NCBI GenBank assembly: GCA_029204225.1
Contig: CM055092.1
Span: 10,011,806-10,075,805, forward strand
Length of the DNA stretch: 64,000 bases
Direction of reading: 5' to 3'
DNA from: Diphasiastrum complanatum
Lineage: Eukaryota; Streptophyta; Lycopodiopsida; Lycopodiales; Lycopodiaceae
Position numbers and translations under genes: made by a program. The notes below the pieces were generated by a model. It made no database searches, was not told the origin of the DNA, and worked only from the letters and a program-made list of their open reading frames with translations. Each line of letters begins with the position of its first letter. Position 1 is the first letter of the stretch. Positions 63,601 through 64,000 of this stretch are shown here, one piece after another.

Positions 63601-63722
63601 GGCAACTGATGGAGGGCATCGGGACGACCATCTACCACTCCCGACAGCAACAGTCTCGCCTCCAACAAGCACAAAAAATCCAGGACGAAAAGGCGTCGAT
63701 TGGTGTGCGACCACCAATCCAA
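60636..63722 (+). pseudogene. Unrecognised 3-kb coding module in place of pol
   Basis: A chain of open frames I do not recognise. Part 1 (about 60646-61346): NYTEQLTLAKDILTNLGFDL, KYFTKFLTDDGKTIVQTDDE, WAEKVAEKLCRALKARKST. Part 2 (61340-62086): Pro/Ser/Thr-rich, low conservation. Part 3 (62074-63140): Gln-rich coiled coil (QQQQQMLIHLQNQLQLKVSN, AKLQQSYIASVEALNQHIAT), then FAKKYPTMKERGGYILSNLD. Part 4 (63102-63722): FYQKHHGNPDCDVRYFADNC, RLYYRTALISALHVDMVELW. Frame changes fall at A runs near 61341 and 62066 and again near 63110. In-frame stops are at 61294, 61511, 62209, 62362, 62389 and 62596. No YxDD, DDE or RNase H motif is seen. It could be an env-like or additional ORF, or captured host sequence. 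Confidence 0.6.
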
Positions 63723-63737
63723 TAAGGAGGGGGATAA
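63721..63737 (+). promoter_or_regulatory. Polypurine tract of the pol-less element
   Basis: AATAAGGAGGGGGATAA directly precedes the 3' LTR tip and overlaps the stop of the last open frame. Confidence 0.85.
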
Positions 63738-64000
63738 TGTTAGCAACTGTGCTAACACAGAGAAAATAAAAAAATAATAAAACTCCATGGCATGTGTTTT
63801 TAAGACCACGTATGAGTATCTGTCAATAAACTTCAAGCCATGGCATGTGTTTTGTAAGTCCGTGAGTAGAAGCCTAAATAATAATAAAATAGCTTAAACT
63901 TAGATTTAGAACTTAGACTTAGGAAATTTAAGATTAGAAATATTTTATCTTAAGTTGTCCTAAGTTAAAAAAATTGAAGTTCTAAATCCTAAGTTAGAAG
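63738..64000 (+). repeat. 3' LTR of the pol-less element (truncated by window end)
   Basis: 263 bp visible, starting TGTTAGCAACTGTGCTAACA. It aligns with the start of the 5' LTR, with about ten substitutions, one 1-base loss and a roughly 15-base insertion near 63903-63918 (TTTAGAACTTAGA). Confidence 0.92.

Larger units (their letters stand above)
56690..64000 (+). mobile_element. Gypsy-type LTR element without pol (Athila/Tat-like PBS), 3' LTR runs off window
   Basis: 5' LTR 56690-57488, PBS TGGCACCGTTGCCG, gag, a retropepsin-like protease, an unrecognised 3-kb coding module, purine tract 63721-63737, and a 3' LTR from 63738 that continues past 64000. The LTR portions in view differ by about 4 percent plus two indels. 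No reverse transcriptase, RNase H or integrase motif was found between protease and purine tract, so the element must have depended on a partner to move. Confidence 0.88.

Noticed and set aside
63102-63725. A stand-alone host gene
   Set aside because: It lies inside an LTR element, ends at the polypurine tract, and continues a broken chain of open frames from 60636.

Overview
This window is nuclear DNA of a land plant. The evidence is a spliced PROPPIN/BCAS3-type autophagy gene (ATG18 family) with GT-AG introns, LTR retrotransposons primed by initiator-Met tRNA (TGGTATCAGAGC) or by an Asp-type tRNA, and plant-type hAT, Copia, chromovirus and Helitron proteins. The species cannot be named from the sequence. 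Roughly three quarters of the window is decayed, nested transposable elements, and only one host gene is convincingly intact.

Left part (1-26640): a truncated Copia element (1-5057) abuts a reverse-strand hAT transposase relic (hAT-1, 5058-7110). A reverse-strand chromodomain Gypsy follows (Gypsy-1, about 7560-12233), with its integrase core deleted. Next is a second hAT relic (hAT-3, about 12690-15465) split by a solo LTR with a perfect 5-bp target-site duplication. A GA/G-rich minisatellite (15540-16110) comes next. A third hAT (hAT-2, 16110-26640) is split by a nearly complete chromodomain Gypsy (Gypsy-2, 17320-23696, two 448-bp LTRs) and by a second, internally deleted piece of the same Gypsy family.

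Middle (26640-38700): mostly single-copy-looking DNA around the ATG18/BCAS3-domain gene on the minus strand (coding exons 33278 down to about 28690 or 28433). An AT-rich stretch with little recognisable content follows.

Right part (38700-64000): a deletion derivative of another Gypsy (38720-40970). Then comes a 5'-truncated reverse-strand Copia fragment whose RNase H is interrupted by a full-length plus-strand Copia of the same family (42786-49183, TSD GTATT on both sides). A Helitron Rep fragment (about 51540-52660) and a deleted Copia with its 3' LTR (53155-about 55850) follow. Last is a Gypsy-type element (56690 to beyond the window) that has gag and a protease but no reverse transcriptase, RNase H or integrase. 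In their place it carries about 3 kb of unrecognised coding sequence.

The retroelement genes are not working together now. Nearly all carry frameshifts and stop codons, and several of the stops look like C-to-T changes at CAG, CGA or CAA codons. The value of the window is in its nested-insertion history, the inverted LTR pair at 41498-43854, the pol-less element at the right edge and the intact ATG18-type gene.
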